A stretch of DNA of 64,000 nt from CAWBJP01 sp963789165. GTDB lineage: Bacteria > Actinomycetota > Acidimicrobiia > IMCC26256 > BP-133. Shown here in pieces: positions 48,554 through 58,500 of this stretch. The DNA lies in contig CAWBJP010000002.1 of NCBI GenBank assembly GCA_963789165.1, positions 372,001 through 436,000 of the forward strand. The letters run 5' to 3'. The translations under genes and the position numbers were made by a program. Positions within the stretch are counted from its first letter, which is position 1; every line of letters begins with the position of its first letter. A model generated the notes under the pieces. It did not search any database, was not told the DNA's origin, and worked only from the letters and a program-made list of their open reading frames with translations.

Positions 48554-49428
48554 TCTCGGGTGACGCCCCCGGGCCCCCGGGGAATCCTCTGCTGTCCCCG
48601 GCGGACGTGCGGGGCCTCCTGGCCGCTCATGGGATCCGTCCCAGCCGGGCCCTGGGGCAGAACTTCCTGGCCGACCCCAACACCGCCCGGCGCATCGTCC
48701 GCCTGGCCGGGGTGGCCCCGGGCGACCGGGTGCTCGAAGTGGGCCCCGGGGTCGGCTCCCTGACCCTGGCCCTGGCCGACCAGGTCGGTCCCGCCGGGGC
48801 GGTCACGGCTCTGGAGCTCGACCGCCACCTGGTGCCCGTCCTCGACGAGGTGCTGGTCGGCCGGACCAACGTGCGCCTGGAACAGGGCGACGCCCTGACC
48901 GCCGACTACGAGACCCTGCTGGCCGACGGCACCGACACCATGGTGTCCAACCTGCCCTACAACGTGGCCACCCCCCTCATCGCCCGGCTCCTCGAAGGAG
49001 CCCCTCAGCTGACCCGGCTGGTGGTGCTCGTCCAGCGGGAGGTGGCCGAGCGTCTGGCCGCTCCGCCCGGAAGCCGCCAGAGTGGCTCGGTGTCGGTCAA
49101 GGTCGCCTACTTCTCCCGGCCCAAGGTCCTGGCCGTCGTGCCGCCCACCGTCTTCGTCCCCCGCCCCCGGGTCGAGTCCGCCCTCGTCGCCTTCGACCGC
49201 CTGCCCACACCGCCTGTGGATGTGCCGTCCGCCCCCGGGCTGTTCGAGCTGGCCCGGGCCGGCTTCGCCCAGCGCCGCAAGACGCTCCGTCAGGCCCTGC
49301 GGCCGCGGCTGGGAGCCTCGGCGGCCGAGATGCTCTCCGCCGCCGGGGTGGACCCGGGCGCCCGGGCCGAGGCCCTGTCCCTGGAGGAATGGGCCGCTCT
49401 CGCCCGGGTCGCGGGAGCCATGACATGA
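48550..49428 (+). CDS. rsmA: 16S rRNA adenine-N6 dimethyltransferase RsmA (KsgA)
   Basis: 292 residues from GTG 48550. Motifs: RALGQNFLADPNTARRIV, SAM motif EVGPGVGSLTLALAD, catalytic NLPYNVATPLIARLL, VPPTVFVPRPRVESALV, and QRRKTLRQALRPRL. Dimethylates A1518 and A1519 near the 3' end of 16S rRNA. Overlaps tatD by 4 bp and ispE by 4 bp. Confidence 0.94.
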   Translation: MISGDAPGPPGNPLLSPADVRGLLAAHGIRPSRALGQNFLADPNTARRIVRLAGVAPGDRVLEVGPGVGSLTLALADQVGPAGAVTALELDRHLVPVLDEVLVGRTNVRLEQGDALTADYETLLADGTDTMVSNLPYNVATPLIARLLEGAPQLTRLVVLVQREVAERLAAPPGSRQSGSVSVKVAYFSRPKVLAVVPPTVFVPRPRVESALVAFDRLPTPPVDVPSAPGLFELARAGFAQRRKTLRQALRPRLGASAAEMLSAAGVDPGARAEALSLEEWAALARVAGAMT

Positions 49429-50361
49429 GCCTGGGCTACGCCGGGGCAGAAGGTGAGGCCGGCGGTTCGCACTTCCTGCGACTGGTGGCCCGGGCCAAGC
49501 TCACCCTGTCGTTGCGGGTCCTGGGGCGCCGGCCCGACGGTTACCACGACCTCGAGGCGTTGGTGGTGTCCCTCCAGGATCCCCATGACGTCGTCAGCGT
49601 CTGCCTTCATCCCACGGCCGGGGTGCTCATGTGGCCCATGTCGGGACGAGCCTCCGCCGGCGTGCCTCCCGGGGCGGACAACCTGGCCGCCGTGGCCGGG
49701 CGCACGATCCTCCAGGCGGCGGACGATGAGGCTCCCTTTGCCGCCGCCGGCCTCGAGATCGCGCTGCACAAGGAGATCCCCGCCGGCGCCGGGCTCGGTG
49801 GCGGATCGGCCGACGCGGCCGCCACGCTGGTGGCGGGAGACCGCCTGCTCGACCTGTCGCTCGGTCTCGCCGCACTCACCGACCTGGCCGCCGGGCTCGG
49901 ATCCGACGTCGCCTTCTGCCTGTTGGGAGGAACGGCTTGGATGCGGGGCCGGGGCGAAGTGATCGAACCTCTGGCGCCCCTGGATGCGCTGCCCCTGGTG
50001 GTGGCCGTCCCGCCCTTCGGCCTGTCCACCCCGGCTGTCTACGCCGCCTGGGACGACCTGGGCGGTCCGCGCTCGAGAACGCGTCGTTCCCGCTCCTCCG
50101 GCCCTGGCCGGTCTTCTCCCCGGCGGGCTGGCCAACGACCTGGAGCCGGCCGCCGAGGCGGTCGAGCCCCGGCTGCGGCCGTTCCGGGAGGCACTCGAGG
50201 ACCTGGCTCAAGGGCCGGCGCTGCTGGCCGGAAGCGGCTCCGCCCAGGCGGTCCTCGCCGCCGATGCAGACCGCGCCAAAGCTCTGGCCATCGACCTGAG
50301 AGTCCGTCTCGGCGCTCAGGCCTGGGCCACCCGCCCCGTCGAACGGGGCGTCGCCTTCTAA
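49425..50361 (+). pseudogene. ispE: 4-diphosphocytidyl-2-C-methyl-D-erythritol kinase, with a one-base frameshift
   Basis: ATG 49425 overlaps the rsmA stop. The first frame covers KLTLSLRVLGRRPDGYHDLE, GHMP motif PAGAGLGGGSADAAATL and VAVPPFGLSTPAVYAAWDDL, ending at GGPRS near 50074. The rest, ERVVPAPPALAGLLPGGLAN to motif III LLAGSGSAQAVLAAD and the stop 50361, is in the +1 frame. The span is 937 bases, 312 codons plus one. Removing the A at about 50076 in the TCGAGAACG context restores a complete IspE. As IspE is essential for isoprenoids in MEP-pathway organisms, an assembly error or a second copy is more likely than true loss. Confidence 0.85.
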
Positions 50362-50372
50362 GCCACTCATCC

Positions 50373-50385
50373 CGGGGACACCCCG
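50373..50385. repeat. Dispersed palindrome downstream of ispE
   Basis: CGGGG-ACA-CCCCG, reverse orientation of the TGT-centred family. Confidence 0.6.
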
Positions 50386-50401
50386 TACCCCGGGTCGGGC
50401 G

Positions 50402-50503
50402 TTACTTCCCGGCCGCTCGGCGCTGCCAGCGCGTGCGCTTGAGGAGCTTCTTGTGCTTCTTCTTCCGCATCCGCTTGCGGCGCTTCTTGATGAGCGAGCC
50501 CAT
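50402..50503 (-). CDS. Ribosomal protein bS22 (AURKAIP1/COX24-type micro-protein)
   Basis: 33 residues (MGSLIKKRRKRMRKKKHKKL then LKRTRWQRRAAGK), too short for routine ORF calling. It matches the 33-residue actinobacterial bS22 found on the mycobacterial ribosome near the decoding centre in length and pattern (MGSxIKKRRKRM, KKKHxKLLxRTR, QRR). Basic and Cys-free. On the minus strand between ispE and tRNA-Gln, both on the plus strand. ATG 50503, TAA stop. Confidence 0.88.
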   Translation of the reverse strand: MGSLIKKRRKRMRKKKHKKLLKRTRWQRRAAGK

Positions 50504-50580
50504 GGCGGGGGCACACTACCCGCCGACCCTTGTAGCTGTCATACCGCTGGCTTCGCGGTGCCAGGTATCGTCCTAGACGG

Positions 50581-50652
50581 TCGGGGGTGGTGTAACCGGC
50601 AGCACAGGGTCCTTTGGAGTCCCTGGACGAGGTTCGAATCCTCGCCCCCGAG
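50581..50652 (+). tRNA. tRNA-Gln (anticodon TTG)
   Basis: 72 nt: acceptor TCGGGGG/CCCCCGA, anticodon loop CTTTGGA (TTG), T-arm CGAGG-TTCGAAT-CCTCG. The anticodon stem GGGTC/GTCCC has one T:T mismatch. glmU begins 25 bp downstream. CCA not encoded. Confidence 0.92.
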
Positions 50653-50677
50653 CTCGGCCCACTGAAAGGGGTGGAGG

Positions 50678-52132
50678 ATGACCGAGGCTTCCCCGAGCCG
50701 CTTGGCCGCGGTGGTGCTCGCCGCGGGCGAGGGCACCCGCATGAAGTCCTCCATCCCCAAGGTGCTCCACCCTCTGTGCGGTCGGCCGATGCTCCTCCAC
50801 GTCATCGGCGCGCTCGAGCAGCTGGCCGTGGAACGGATCGTGGTGGTGGTCGGGCACGGGGCCGACAAGGTCGTCAAGACCCTCCACGGCGAGACCGACG
50901 TGCCCCTCGAGTTCGTCGAGCAACGGGTCCAGCGGGGGACGGGGGACGCCGTCTCGGTGGCCCTGACCGTCTTCGCCGACGAGCTCGACGGCGACGACGA
51001 CATCGTGGTCGTTCCCGGCGACACCCCGTTGTTGCAGGCCGAGACAGTGGCCGCTCTGATCCGGGAGCACGAGGCGTCGGGAGCCGCCGCCACCATCCTC
51101 ACCGCCCGCCTGCCCGACGCCACCGGTTACGGCCGGATCGTGCGGGGCAAGGACGGCGGGGTCGAATCGATCGTCGACCACTGGGACGCCACCGACGCCG
51201 AGCGGGAGATCGACGAGGTCAACACGTCGATCTACTGCTTCCGCCGGAACCTGATCGCTCCCGCCCTGCGCCGCCTGTCGCCCGAGAATGCTCAGGGCGA
51301 GTACTACCTGACCGACGCCATCGCCGTGCTGCGCCAGGCGGGCCACAGGGTCGTGGCCATGACCGCGCCGGAGACGGCCGAGGCCGTCGGCGTCAACGAC
51401 CGGCTCCAACTGGCCGAGGCCGAGGCGGCGCTGCGGGCCCGGATCAACGCCTCGTGGATGCGGGCCGGGGTGACCATGACCGACCCGGCCCGCACTTACG
51501 TCGACGCCTCCGTCACCCTCGGCGCGGACGTCTCCCTCCTGCCCGGGGTTGTCCTCGAGGGGCGCACCTCCGTCGGCGCCGGGTCGGTGATCGGGCCCGA
51601 CACCCGCCTGGTCGACACCACGGTGGGGGAGGGCGCCATCGTCACCTACACCGTGGCCCGGGAAGCCGAGATCGGTGACGGGGTGACCGTGGGCCCCTAC
51701 ACCCACCTGCGGCCCGGCACCCGGTTGGCCCGGGACGCCAAGGCGGGCAGCTTCGTGGAGATCAAGGCCTCGGAGGTGGAGGAGGGCGCCAAGATCCCCC
51801 ATCTCGCCTATGTGGGCGACGCCACCGTGGGGCCCGGCGCCAACGTGGGTGCCGGCACCATCACCGCCAACTACGACGGTCGGGCCAAGCACCGGACCCG
51901 CATCGGCGCCCGGGCCCGGATCGGGTCCAACACCGTGCTGGTGGCGCCGGTCGAAGTGGGCGAGGACGCCTACACCGGCGCCGGCTCGGTGGTGACCCAT
52001 GACGTGCCCGCCGGCGCTCTGGCCAAGGGCGTTCCGGCCCGGGTGGAGGAGGGCTGGGCCAAAGCCCGGAGCGACGAAGCGGCGCCGGAAACCGCTGCGC
52101 CAGAAGGCGGAGCGGCAGGCGAAGAGGGTTGA
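50678..52132 (+). CDS. glmU: Bifunctional UDP-N-acetylglucosamine pyrophosphorylase/glucosamine-1-P acetyltransferase
   Basis: 484 residues. N-terminal pyrophosphorylase: LAAGEGTRMKSSIPKVLHPL, VVVPGDTPLL, DATGYGRIVR and EVNTSIYCF. C-terminal left-handed beta-helix with hexapeptide repeats (SVGAGSVIGPDTRLV, ATVGPGANVGAGTITANYDG). Last ~30 residues are an acidic/Ala tail. Makes UDP-GlcNAc for peptidoglycan. RBS AAAGGGG, 25 bp after tRNA-Gln. Followed by prs. Confidence 0.95.
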   Translation: MTEASPSRLAAVVLAAGEGTRMKSSIPKVLHPLCGRPMLLHVIGALEQLAVERIVVVVGHGADKVVKTLHGETDVPLEFVEQRVQRGTGDAVSVALTVFADELDGDDDIVVVPGDTPLLQAETVAALIREHEASGAAATILTARLPDATGYGRIVRGKDGGVESIVDHWDATDAEREIDEVNTSIYCFRRNLIAPALRRLSPENAQGEYYLTDAIAVLRQAGHRVVAMTAPETAEAVGVNDRLQLAEAEAALRARINASWMRAGVTMTDPARTYVDASVTLGADVSLLPGVVLEGRTSVGAGSVIGPDTRLVDTTVGEGAIVTYTVAREAEIGDGVTVGPYTHLRPGTRLARDAKAGSFVEIKASEVEEGAKIPHLAYVGDATVGPGANVGAGTITANYDGRAKHRTRIGARARIGSNTVLVAPVEVGEDAYTGAGSVVTHDVPAGALAKGVPARVEEGWAKARSDEAAPETAAPEGGAAGEEG

Positions 52133-52215
52133 ACCCCGTTTCACCTCCTCAGATCTGCGAAACTGGCATGTAAGGGCTCTGGGGTGGGGCGTGCCTCGGA
52201 GGGGACGGAGACAGC

Positions 52216-53187
52216 ATGGAACTGGTCACGAAGAAGAAGCTCATGCTCTTCAGCGGGCGGGCCAATGTGGCCCTCTCGGAGGAGATCGCCGAGAACCTCG
52301 GCGTCCCGCTGGGCGACGTGGAACTGTCCACGTTCGCCAACGGGGAGATCTACTGCCGGTACCTGGAGAGCATCCGGGGCGCCGACGTCTTCATCGTCCA
52401 GAGCCACTGCGATCCGATCAACGAGCGGATCATGGAGCAGCTGATCATGATCGACGCCGCCAAGCGGGCGTCGGCCAAGCGGATCACGGCCGTGTGTCCC
52501 TTCTACGGCTACGCCCGCCAGGACAAGAAGACGGAGGGCCGCGAGCCCATCACCGCCCGGCTTCTGGCCGACATGCTCACCACCTCGGCCGGCGCCGACC
52601 GGGTCGTGGCCATGGACCTCCACACCGGCCAGATCCAGGGCTTCTTCAACACGCCGGTCGACCACCTCACCGCCCTGCCCGTTCTCTCGTCCTATCTGAT
52701 GGAGACGGTGGAGGGCGACCCGGTGGTCGTCTCACCTGACGCCGGCCGGGTGAAGCTGGCCCAGCGCCTCGCCCACCACCTCAACACCGACATCGCCATC
52801 ATCGACAAGCGCCGGCCCCGGGGCACCCACAACCTGGCCCAGGCCAGCGAGATCGTGGGTCAGATCACCGGGCGGCCCTGCATCCTGATCGACGACATGG
52901 TCGACACCGCCGGCACCGTCACCTCGGCGGCGGAGCTCCTGGTGGAAAAGGGGGCGGCCTGCGTCTACGTGGCCGCCACCCACGGGGTGCTGTCCGGTCC
53001 GGCCGTGGATCGCCTGAAGAACGCCCCCATCCGGGAGGTCATCCTCACCAATACCCTGCCCATCGAGGATGGCAAGCGCTTCCCCGAGCTGCGGGTGCTC
53101 TCCATCGCCCCCATCATCGCCGACGCCCTCGACGCCGTGTTCGAGGACACCAGCGTGAGCCAGATCTTCCAGGGAGACAACCTGTAG
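52216..53187 (+). CDS. prs: Ribose-phosphate pyrophosphokinase (PRPP synthetase)
   Basis: 323 residues. Conserved segments: KLMLFSGRANVALSEEIAEN, ANGEIYCRYLESIRGADVFI, PFYGYARQDKKTEGREPIT, DLHTGQIQGFF, pyrophosphate loop VVVSPDAGRVKLAQRLA and PRPP-binding CILIDDMVDTAGTVTSAAEL. Produces PRPP for nucleotides, histidine and tryptophan. Downstream of glmU, an arrangement common in actinobacteria; rplY follows after 25 bp. Confidence 0.96.
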   Translation: MELVTKKKLMLFSGRANVALSEEIAENLGVPLGDVELSTFANGEIYCRYLESIRGADVFIVQSHCDPINERIMEQLIMIDAAKRASAKRITAVCPFYGYARQDKKTEGREPITARLLADMLTTSAGADRVVAMDLHTGQIQGFFNTPVDHLTALPVLSSYLMETVEGDPVVVSPDAGRVKLAQRLAHHLNTDIAIIDKRRPRGTHNLAQASEIVGQITGRPCILIDDMVDTAGTVTSAAELLVEKGAACVYVAATHGVLSGPAVDRLKNAPIREVILTNTLPIEDGKRFPELRVLSIAPIIADALDAVFEDTSVSQIFQGDNL

Positions 53188-53212
53188 GCAGGGCCCACTA
53201 GGCTGCCCGCCC

Positions 53213-53887
53213 ATGGATGAGGTCACGCTGGTTGCTGAGGTCCGCCGGGGTACCGGCAAGTCCGTCGCCCGGAAGGTCCGCCGCGAGGGCAAGGTCCCGG
53301 CCATCGTCTACGGGCTGGGCACGGATGCCACACCGGTGTCGGTTCCGGGGCGGGAGCTCCAGCACATCCTCCACGGGCCCGGAGGGGTCAACACCCTCAT
53401 CAACCTGGACATGACCGGTACCAGCGAGCTGGTCCTGGTGCGCCAGATCCAGCGCCACCCGGTGCGCCACAACCTGGTCCATGTCGACCTGATCCGGGTG
53501 AGCCGCGACGTGGCCATCGCCGCCGAGGTGCCCATCCACCTCATCGGCGAGCCCGAAGGGGTCCGGGACGGCGGCCTGCTCGAGCAGCTGATCTTCACCC
53601 TCTCCGTCGAGGCCAAGCCGGCCGACATCCCCCAGAACATCCAGATCGACGTGTCCGCCCTCACCATCGGGGATCACCTGTCGGTCGCCGACCTCGTCCT
53701 ACCGCCCGGTGTGACCTCCACCCAGGAACCCGAGGAGCAGGTGGCCCACGTGTCCCAGCCCCGCGGCCTGGCTCTGCCCGAAGAGGAGGAAGCGGCCGCC
53801 GCGGCTGCCGCGGCCGAGGCCGAGGGCGAGGAGGGGGCCGAGCCGGGAGAGGCGTCCGCCGAAGGCGGGGCTTCCGGCGGGGAGTAA
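53213..53887 (+). CDS. rplY: 50S ribosomal protein bL25 (long CTC-type)
   Basis: 224 residues. N-terminal L25 beta-barrel binding 5S rRNA (RRGTGKSVARKVRREGKVPA, IQRHPVRHNLVHVDLIRVS), then the CTC C-terminal domain (DVSALTIGDHLSVADLVLPP) and an acidic Glu/Ala tail of ~50 residues. The long form is associated with general stress proteins. Starts 25 bp after prs; pth follows after 9 bp. Confidence 0.94.
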   Translation: MDEVTLVAEVRRGTGKSVARKVRREGKVPAIVYGLGTDATPVSVPGRELQHILHGPGGVNTLINLDMTGTSELVLVRQIQRHPVRHNLVHVDLIRVSRDVAIAAEVPIHLIGEPEGVRDGGLLEQLIFTLSVEAKPADIPQNIQIDVSALTIGDHLSVADLVLPPGVTSTQEPEEQVAHVSQPRGLALPEEEEAAAAAAAAEAEGEEGAEPGEASAEGGASGGE

Positions 53888-53896
53888 CCACCCCGG

Positions 53897-54493
53897 GTGC
53901 TGTTCCGGCGCCAGGCCCAGGGGGCGTCGGCCGACCTGCTGGTGGTCGGGCTCGGCAACCCGGGCGAGGATTACGAGCGCACCCGGCACAACGTCGGGGC
54001 CGAGGTGGTCGACGTGCTGGCCCGGCGCCACGGCGGGAAGCTGCGCCGCCAGAAGGAGCGCTCCCTGACCGACGAGGTCACCATCGCCGGGAAGCGGGTG
54101 GCGCTGGCCATCCCCCTCACCTACATGAACCTGTCCGGGGAGGCGGTCGGACCCCTGGTGCGCCGCTACCGGGTCGAGCCCACCGGACTGGTGGTCGTCC
54201 ACGACGAGATGGATCTCGAAGTTCCCCGCCTCCAGGTCAAGGCGGGTGGCGGGCTGGCCGGCCACAACGGCCTCAAGTCGATCGTGGCCCACCTGCACTC
54301 CCAGGACTTCCTCCGGGTGCGCATCGGGATCGGCAAGCCCCCCGGGCGCCGGGAAGGGGCGGACCACGTGCTGCGGCGATTCTCCAAGGCCGAGCGGGAG
54401 CAGATGGAAGTCACCATCGAACAGGCCGCCGACGCCGTCGAGGCGATTGCCAGCGAGGGCGTGGCGGCGGCCATGAACCGCTTCAATTCGTAG
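53897..54493 (+). CDS. pth: Peptidyl-tRNA hydrolase
   Basis: 198 residues starting at GTG/CTG-like first codon position 53897 (LLFRRQAQGASADLLVVGLG). Motifs: VVGLGNPGEDYERTRHNVGA with catalytic His, IPLTYMNLSGEAVGPLVRRY and VVHDEMDLEVPRLQVKAGGG, GHNGLKSIVAHL. Releases peptides from stalled peptidyl-tRNA. Last gene of the glmU-prs-rplY-pth run; the convergent lipoprotein gene ends 3 bp away. Confidence 0.94.
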   Translation: MLFRRQAQGASADLLVVGLGNPGEDYERTRHNVGAEVVDVLARRHGGKLRRQKERSLTDEVTIAGKRVALAIPLTYMNLSGEAVGPLVRRYRVEPTGLVVVHDEMDLEVPRLQVKAGGGLAGHNGLKSIVAHLHSQDFLRVRIGIGKPPGRREGADHVLRRFSKAEREQMEVTIEQAADAVEAIASEGVAAAMNRFNS

Positions 54494-54496
54494 AAG

Positions 54497-55438
54497 CTAG
54501 GAAGCCCCGAGGAACTCGGCCAGGTCGATGGTCTCGCTGGCGGGCGGGATCTTCACGTCGACGTCCTGACCGAAGTCGAAGAACTCCATGCTGACCTTGG
54601 CCGTCCCCGTCGTCGGAGCGGCTCCCTCGCCGCCGGGCACCTTGGCCTTGGACAGGTCGATCTCGTAGACCAGGCGCCGGGGGAACCCGTCGCTGTCGAT
54701 CCAGGCCTCCATGGGCAGCTCATTGACACCCACGGTCGCCGCCGCCTGGGCGACTGCGGACCTGAGCCGGTCGGCGTTGGGGCCCGAGATGTTCGCGGCC
54801 AGCTGCTCGTTCGCCTTCTGGAGGTTCACGGTCATCTTCAGGTGCCTGGTGGAAACGCCCCGCACGTCCTCGGTGCCGACCTCGGTGATCTCCCCTCCCG
54901 CTCCGGCCAGGAGGGCGATGTTGGCCAGCGGATCTGAGCTGTTGAACTGGGCGGTCAGGGCGGCGACGTCGATTCCTGACTGGCTGGACAGGGCGGCCAG
55001 GTCGAGGCGGGCCCACTGCTTCCCGCCCGGCAGGCCGGCGGCCAGCTCCGGCGGGAAGTGCATGTAGACGGCCTTGCCGTCGAAGACGGTGGACACGGTG
55101 GCGCCGCCGGGAGGTGTCCCCGGAATGACCGAGGCCATGTCCATGTCCAGGCTCATGAGCGGCACCGAGCTGTCGGAGGCGCCCTTGGCCGTCAGGTTCA
55201 GCGGGCCGTTGGGGCCGGTCACCGACATGGTGAACTCGAAGCGTGACGTCTTGGCGTCGGCGGCACGGCCGGCGGAGGCGAGGACGAGGTCGAGGACACT
55301 CGTCTCGCCGGTGTCGTCGCCCTTGTCCGAAGTGTCCGGCTTGGCCGAGCCGGCCTGGTTCTTCTTGCCGTCGCCGCCGCAGGCGCCCAGCAGGGCGAGC
55401 GATCCGGCGGCGAGCAGGGCGATGAGGCGACGGTTCAT
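54497..55438 (-). CDS. Lipoprotein with LppX/LprG-like fold (LolA-type)
   Basis: 313 residues. Lipobox LALLGAC at the N-terminus (MNRRLIALLAAGSLALLGAC), an acidic linker, then a beta-sheet domain (MSVTGPNGPLNLTAKGASD, STVFDGKAVYMHFPPELAAG, EAWIDSDGFPRRLVYEIDLS) like mycobacterial LppX/LprG and LolA-type lipid carriers. Likely envelope lipid or glycolipid binding. A relaxed copy of the dispersed GTGTCCCC palindrome is coding near 55107 (IPGTPPGG). Divergent from mfd (114-bp gap). Confidence 0.78.
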   Translation of the reverse strand: MNRRLIALLAAGSLALLGACGGDGKKNQAGSAKPDTSDKGDDTGETSVLDLVLASAGRAADAKTSRFEFTMSVTGPNGPLNLTAKGASDSSVPLMSLDMDMASVIPGTPPGGATVSTVFDGKAVYMHFPPELAAGLPGGKQWARLDLAALSSQSGIDVAALTAQFNSSDPLANIALLAGAGGEITEVGTEDVRGVSTRHLKMTVNLQKANEQLAANISGPNADRLRSAVAQAAATVGVNELPMEAWIDSDGFPRRLVYEIDLSKAKVPGGEGAAPTTGTAKVSMEFFDFGQDVDVKIPPASETIDLAEFLGAS

Positions 55439-55552
55439 GAGGCAACTCCTTGCGCCGGGCGCGGGAAACCCGGCCCTAATGCCACCTCATCGGCTCGAAA
55501 GGGACCGGCCTTGAGGTTGGACCTTGCAGCCTAAGCTTCCAAGACCGTACCC

Positions 55553-58500
55553 ATGCCCCTCAGAGACCTGACTTCCCTCCTGCGCGAGGACCCCGCCCTG
55601 GCCGATCTGGCCGGCGGTTCAGCGCGGGTCGTGGCCGTCCCCGAGGCGCCCCGGGCCTTCTTCTTGGCCGCCCTGGCCCGCCTGACCGGCCGGCGTCCCC
55701 TGCTCGTGGGCGTGCCCACCACCGCCGAAGCTGAGCGCCTGGTGGCCGACCTGCGCCAGTTCCTCGACCCTCCCGGAGGAGTGGAGCTGTTCCCGGCCTG
55801 GGAGACGTTGCCCTTCGAGCGGGTGTCACCCCAGACCGAGACCATGGGTCGCCGGCTGCGGGTCATGTGGCGACTCTCGCGACGGGAGGACCTCCCCGAG
55901 GTGATCGTGGCCCCGGTGCGGGCCCTGGCCCAGCGCCTCGGACCGCATGTGGAGGACATCGATCCGGTCGTCATTCGCCCCGGCCAGGTGCTCGACCGGG
56001 ACGAGCTGGTGGAGCGCCTGGTGGCGGCCGGCTACCGGCGGGAGTACCAGGTCGAGGCCCGGGGTGAGATCGCCGTGCGGGGCTCGATCGTGGACGTCTA
56101 CCCGTCCACGGCCGATCATCCGGTGCGCATCGACCTGTGGGGCGACGAGGTCGACCGCCTCCAGGCCTTTTCCATCGCCGACCAGCGGGCGACCGCCGAC
56201 GTGGCCTCGGTGGAGATCTTCCCCTGCCGGGAGCTGCTGCCCACCCCCGCGGTCCGGGAGCGGGCGGCCCGCCTGGTGGGGGCCGAGCCGTGGGGCCGGG
56301 AGCAGTGGGAGAAGCTGGCCGAGGGTCTCGTCTTCGACGGGATGGAGTCGTGGCTGCCGTGGCTCACCGACGAGGAGCACGTCCTCCCCGACCTGTTGCC
56401 CGAGACCGGTCTCGTGCTGCTCGTGGAGCCGGGGCGGATGCGGGACCGGGCAAAGGAGTTCAACGACGAGGAGGCGTCACTGGCCGCCACGCTGGCCACG
56501 ACCTGGGGCGTCCCGGGGTCTGGGGGGTCCCCAGGGGACACAGTTCGGGAGTTGCCCCGCCTGTCGCTTCCCTTCGATCGGGTGTTGCGCCACACCGGGG
56601 CGGACACCTGGAGCATGCTCTCCGCCCCCGACCGGCCCGAGACGCCTTATATCTCGGGGACCCCGGTGGAAGGGGTCCAGGGGGACCCGGCGGTGTTCGT
56701 GGCCCGGCTGCGCAAGCTGCTGGGCGAGGGCTACCGGGTGGTGCTGGCCGCCGACGGCACCGGTTCGGCCGAGCGGATCCGCCGGGCCCTGGCCGACGAG
56801 GGCCTGGCCGCCCCCATCCTGGAACGGGCCCCGGTCGCCCCCGGCGCCTCGGTGGTGGTGGCGCCCCTCCAGCGGGGCTTCATGCTCCCTTCCCTGCGGC
56901 TGGCGGTGGTGGCCGAAGCCGACCTCACCGGGCGCCGGCGCCTCCACCGGCGTCCCCGGGGCGCCCGGCGGGGGGAGGACTTCTACGACGACCTGAAGGC
57001 CGGCGACTACGTCGTCCACCAGACCCACGGAGTCGGCCGCTACGCGGGCATGGTGGCCCGCGCCATCGGCGGCGTGGAACGTGACTACCTCCTGCTCGAG
57101 TACAAGGGGGCTGACAAGCTCTACGTCCCCACCGAGCAGGTCGGGGTGGTGCGCCGCTACACCGGCGGTGACTCGCCGGCCCTGTCCCGGCTGGGGGGCA
57201 CCGACTGGGCCAAGACCCGGGCCCGGGTGAAGAAGGCCGTCGCCGAGATCGCCCAGGAGCTGGTGGTCCTCTACCGCCGGCGGATGACCACCCCGGGGCA
57301 CGCCTTCCCGCCCGACACCCCCTGGCAGCGGGAGATGGAGGACGCCTTCCCCTACGAGGAGACCCCGGACCAGGCCAAGGCCATCGACGACGTCAAGGCC
57401 GACATGGAACGGCCCGTGCCGATGGACCGGCTGGTGTGTGGCGACGTCGGCTACGGCAAGACGGAGGTGGCCATCCGGGCCGCCTTCAAGGCCGTCCAGG
57501 ACGGCCGGCAGGTGGCCGTGCTGGTACCCACCACCCTGCTGGCCACCCAGCACGGCCAGACCTTCTCGGAGCGCTTCAGCGGCTACCCGGTCCGGGTCGA
57601 GGTCCTGTCCCGCTTCCTGACCACGAAGGAGCAGGCGGCCGTGGTCCGGGACCTGGCCACGGGGGCGGTGGACGTGGTCATCGGCACCCACCGGCTCCTG
57701 TCCGAGGACGTGAAGTTCAAGGACCTCGGCCTCCTGGTCGTGGACGAGGAGCAGCGCTTCGGCGTGACCCACAAGGAGAAGATCAAGAAGCTCCGGATCG
57801 GGGTGGACGTCCTCACCATGTCGGCCACCCCCATCCCCCGCACCCTGGAGATGAGCCTGACCGGCATCCGTGACCTGTCGCTCATCAACACCCCGCCCGA
57901 GGACCGCCAGCCCATCCTCACCTACGTGGGCGAGTCCGACGACCGGGCCGCCACCGAGGCCATCCGCCGGGAGCTGCTGCGGGAAGGCCAGGTGTTCTTC
58001 GTCCATAACCGGGTGGCCGACATCGAGGCGGTCTCGGCCCGGGTGCGGGAGCTGGTCCCCGAGGCCCGGGTGGCCATCGCCCACGGCCAGATGGACGAGG
58101 GCAGCCTGGAGAAGGTCATGGTCGACTTCTGGGAACGGGCCTACGACGTGCTGGTGTGCACGACCATCATCGAATCCGGCCTGGACATGCCCACGGTCAA
58201 CACCATGGTGGTGGACCGGGCCGACCTCTTGGGCCTGGCCCAGCTTTACCAGTTGCGGGGCCGGGTGGGTCGCTCCGGCCAGCGGGCCTACGCCTACCTT
58301 TTCCATCCCGAGGGCCGGGTGCTGACGGAGGAGGCCTACGAACGCCTCAAGACCCTGGGCGAGTTCACCGACCTCGGCTCCGGGTTCAAGATCGCCATGC
58401 GGGATCTGGAGATCCGGGGGGCGGGGAACCTGCTCGGCGGCGTGCAGTCGGGCCACATGGCCGCCGTGGGCTTCGACCTGTACTGCCAGATGGTGACCGA

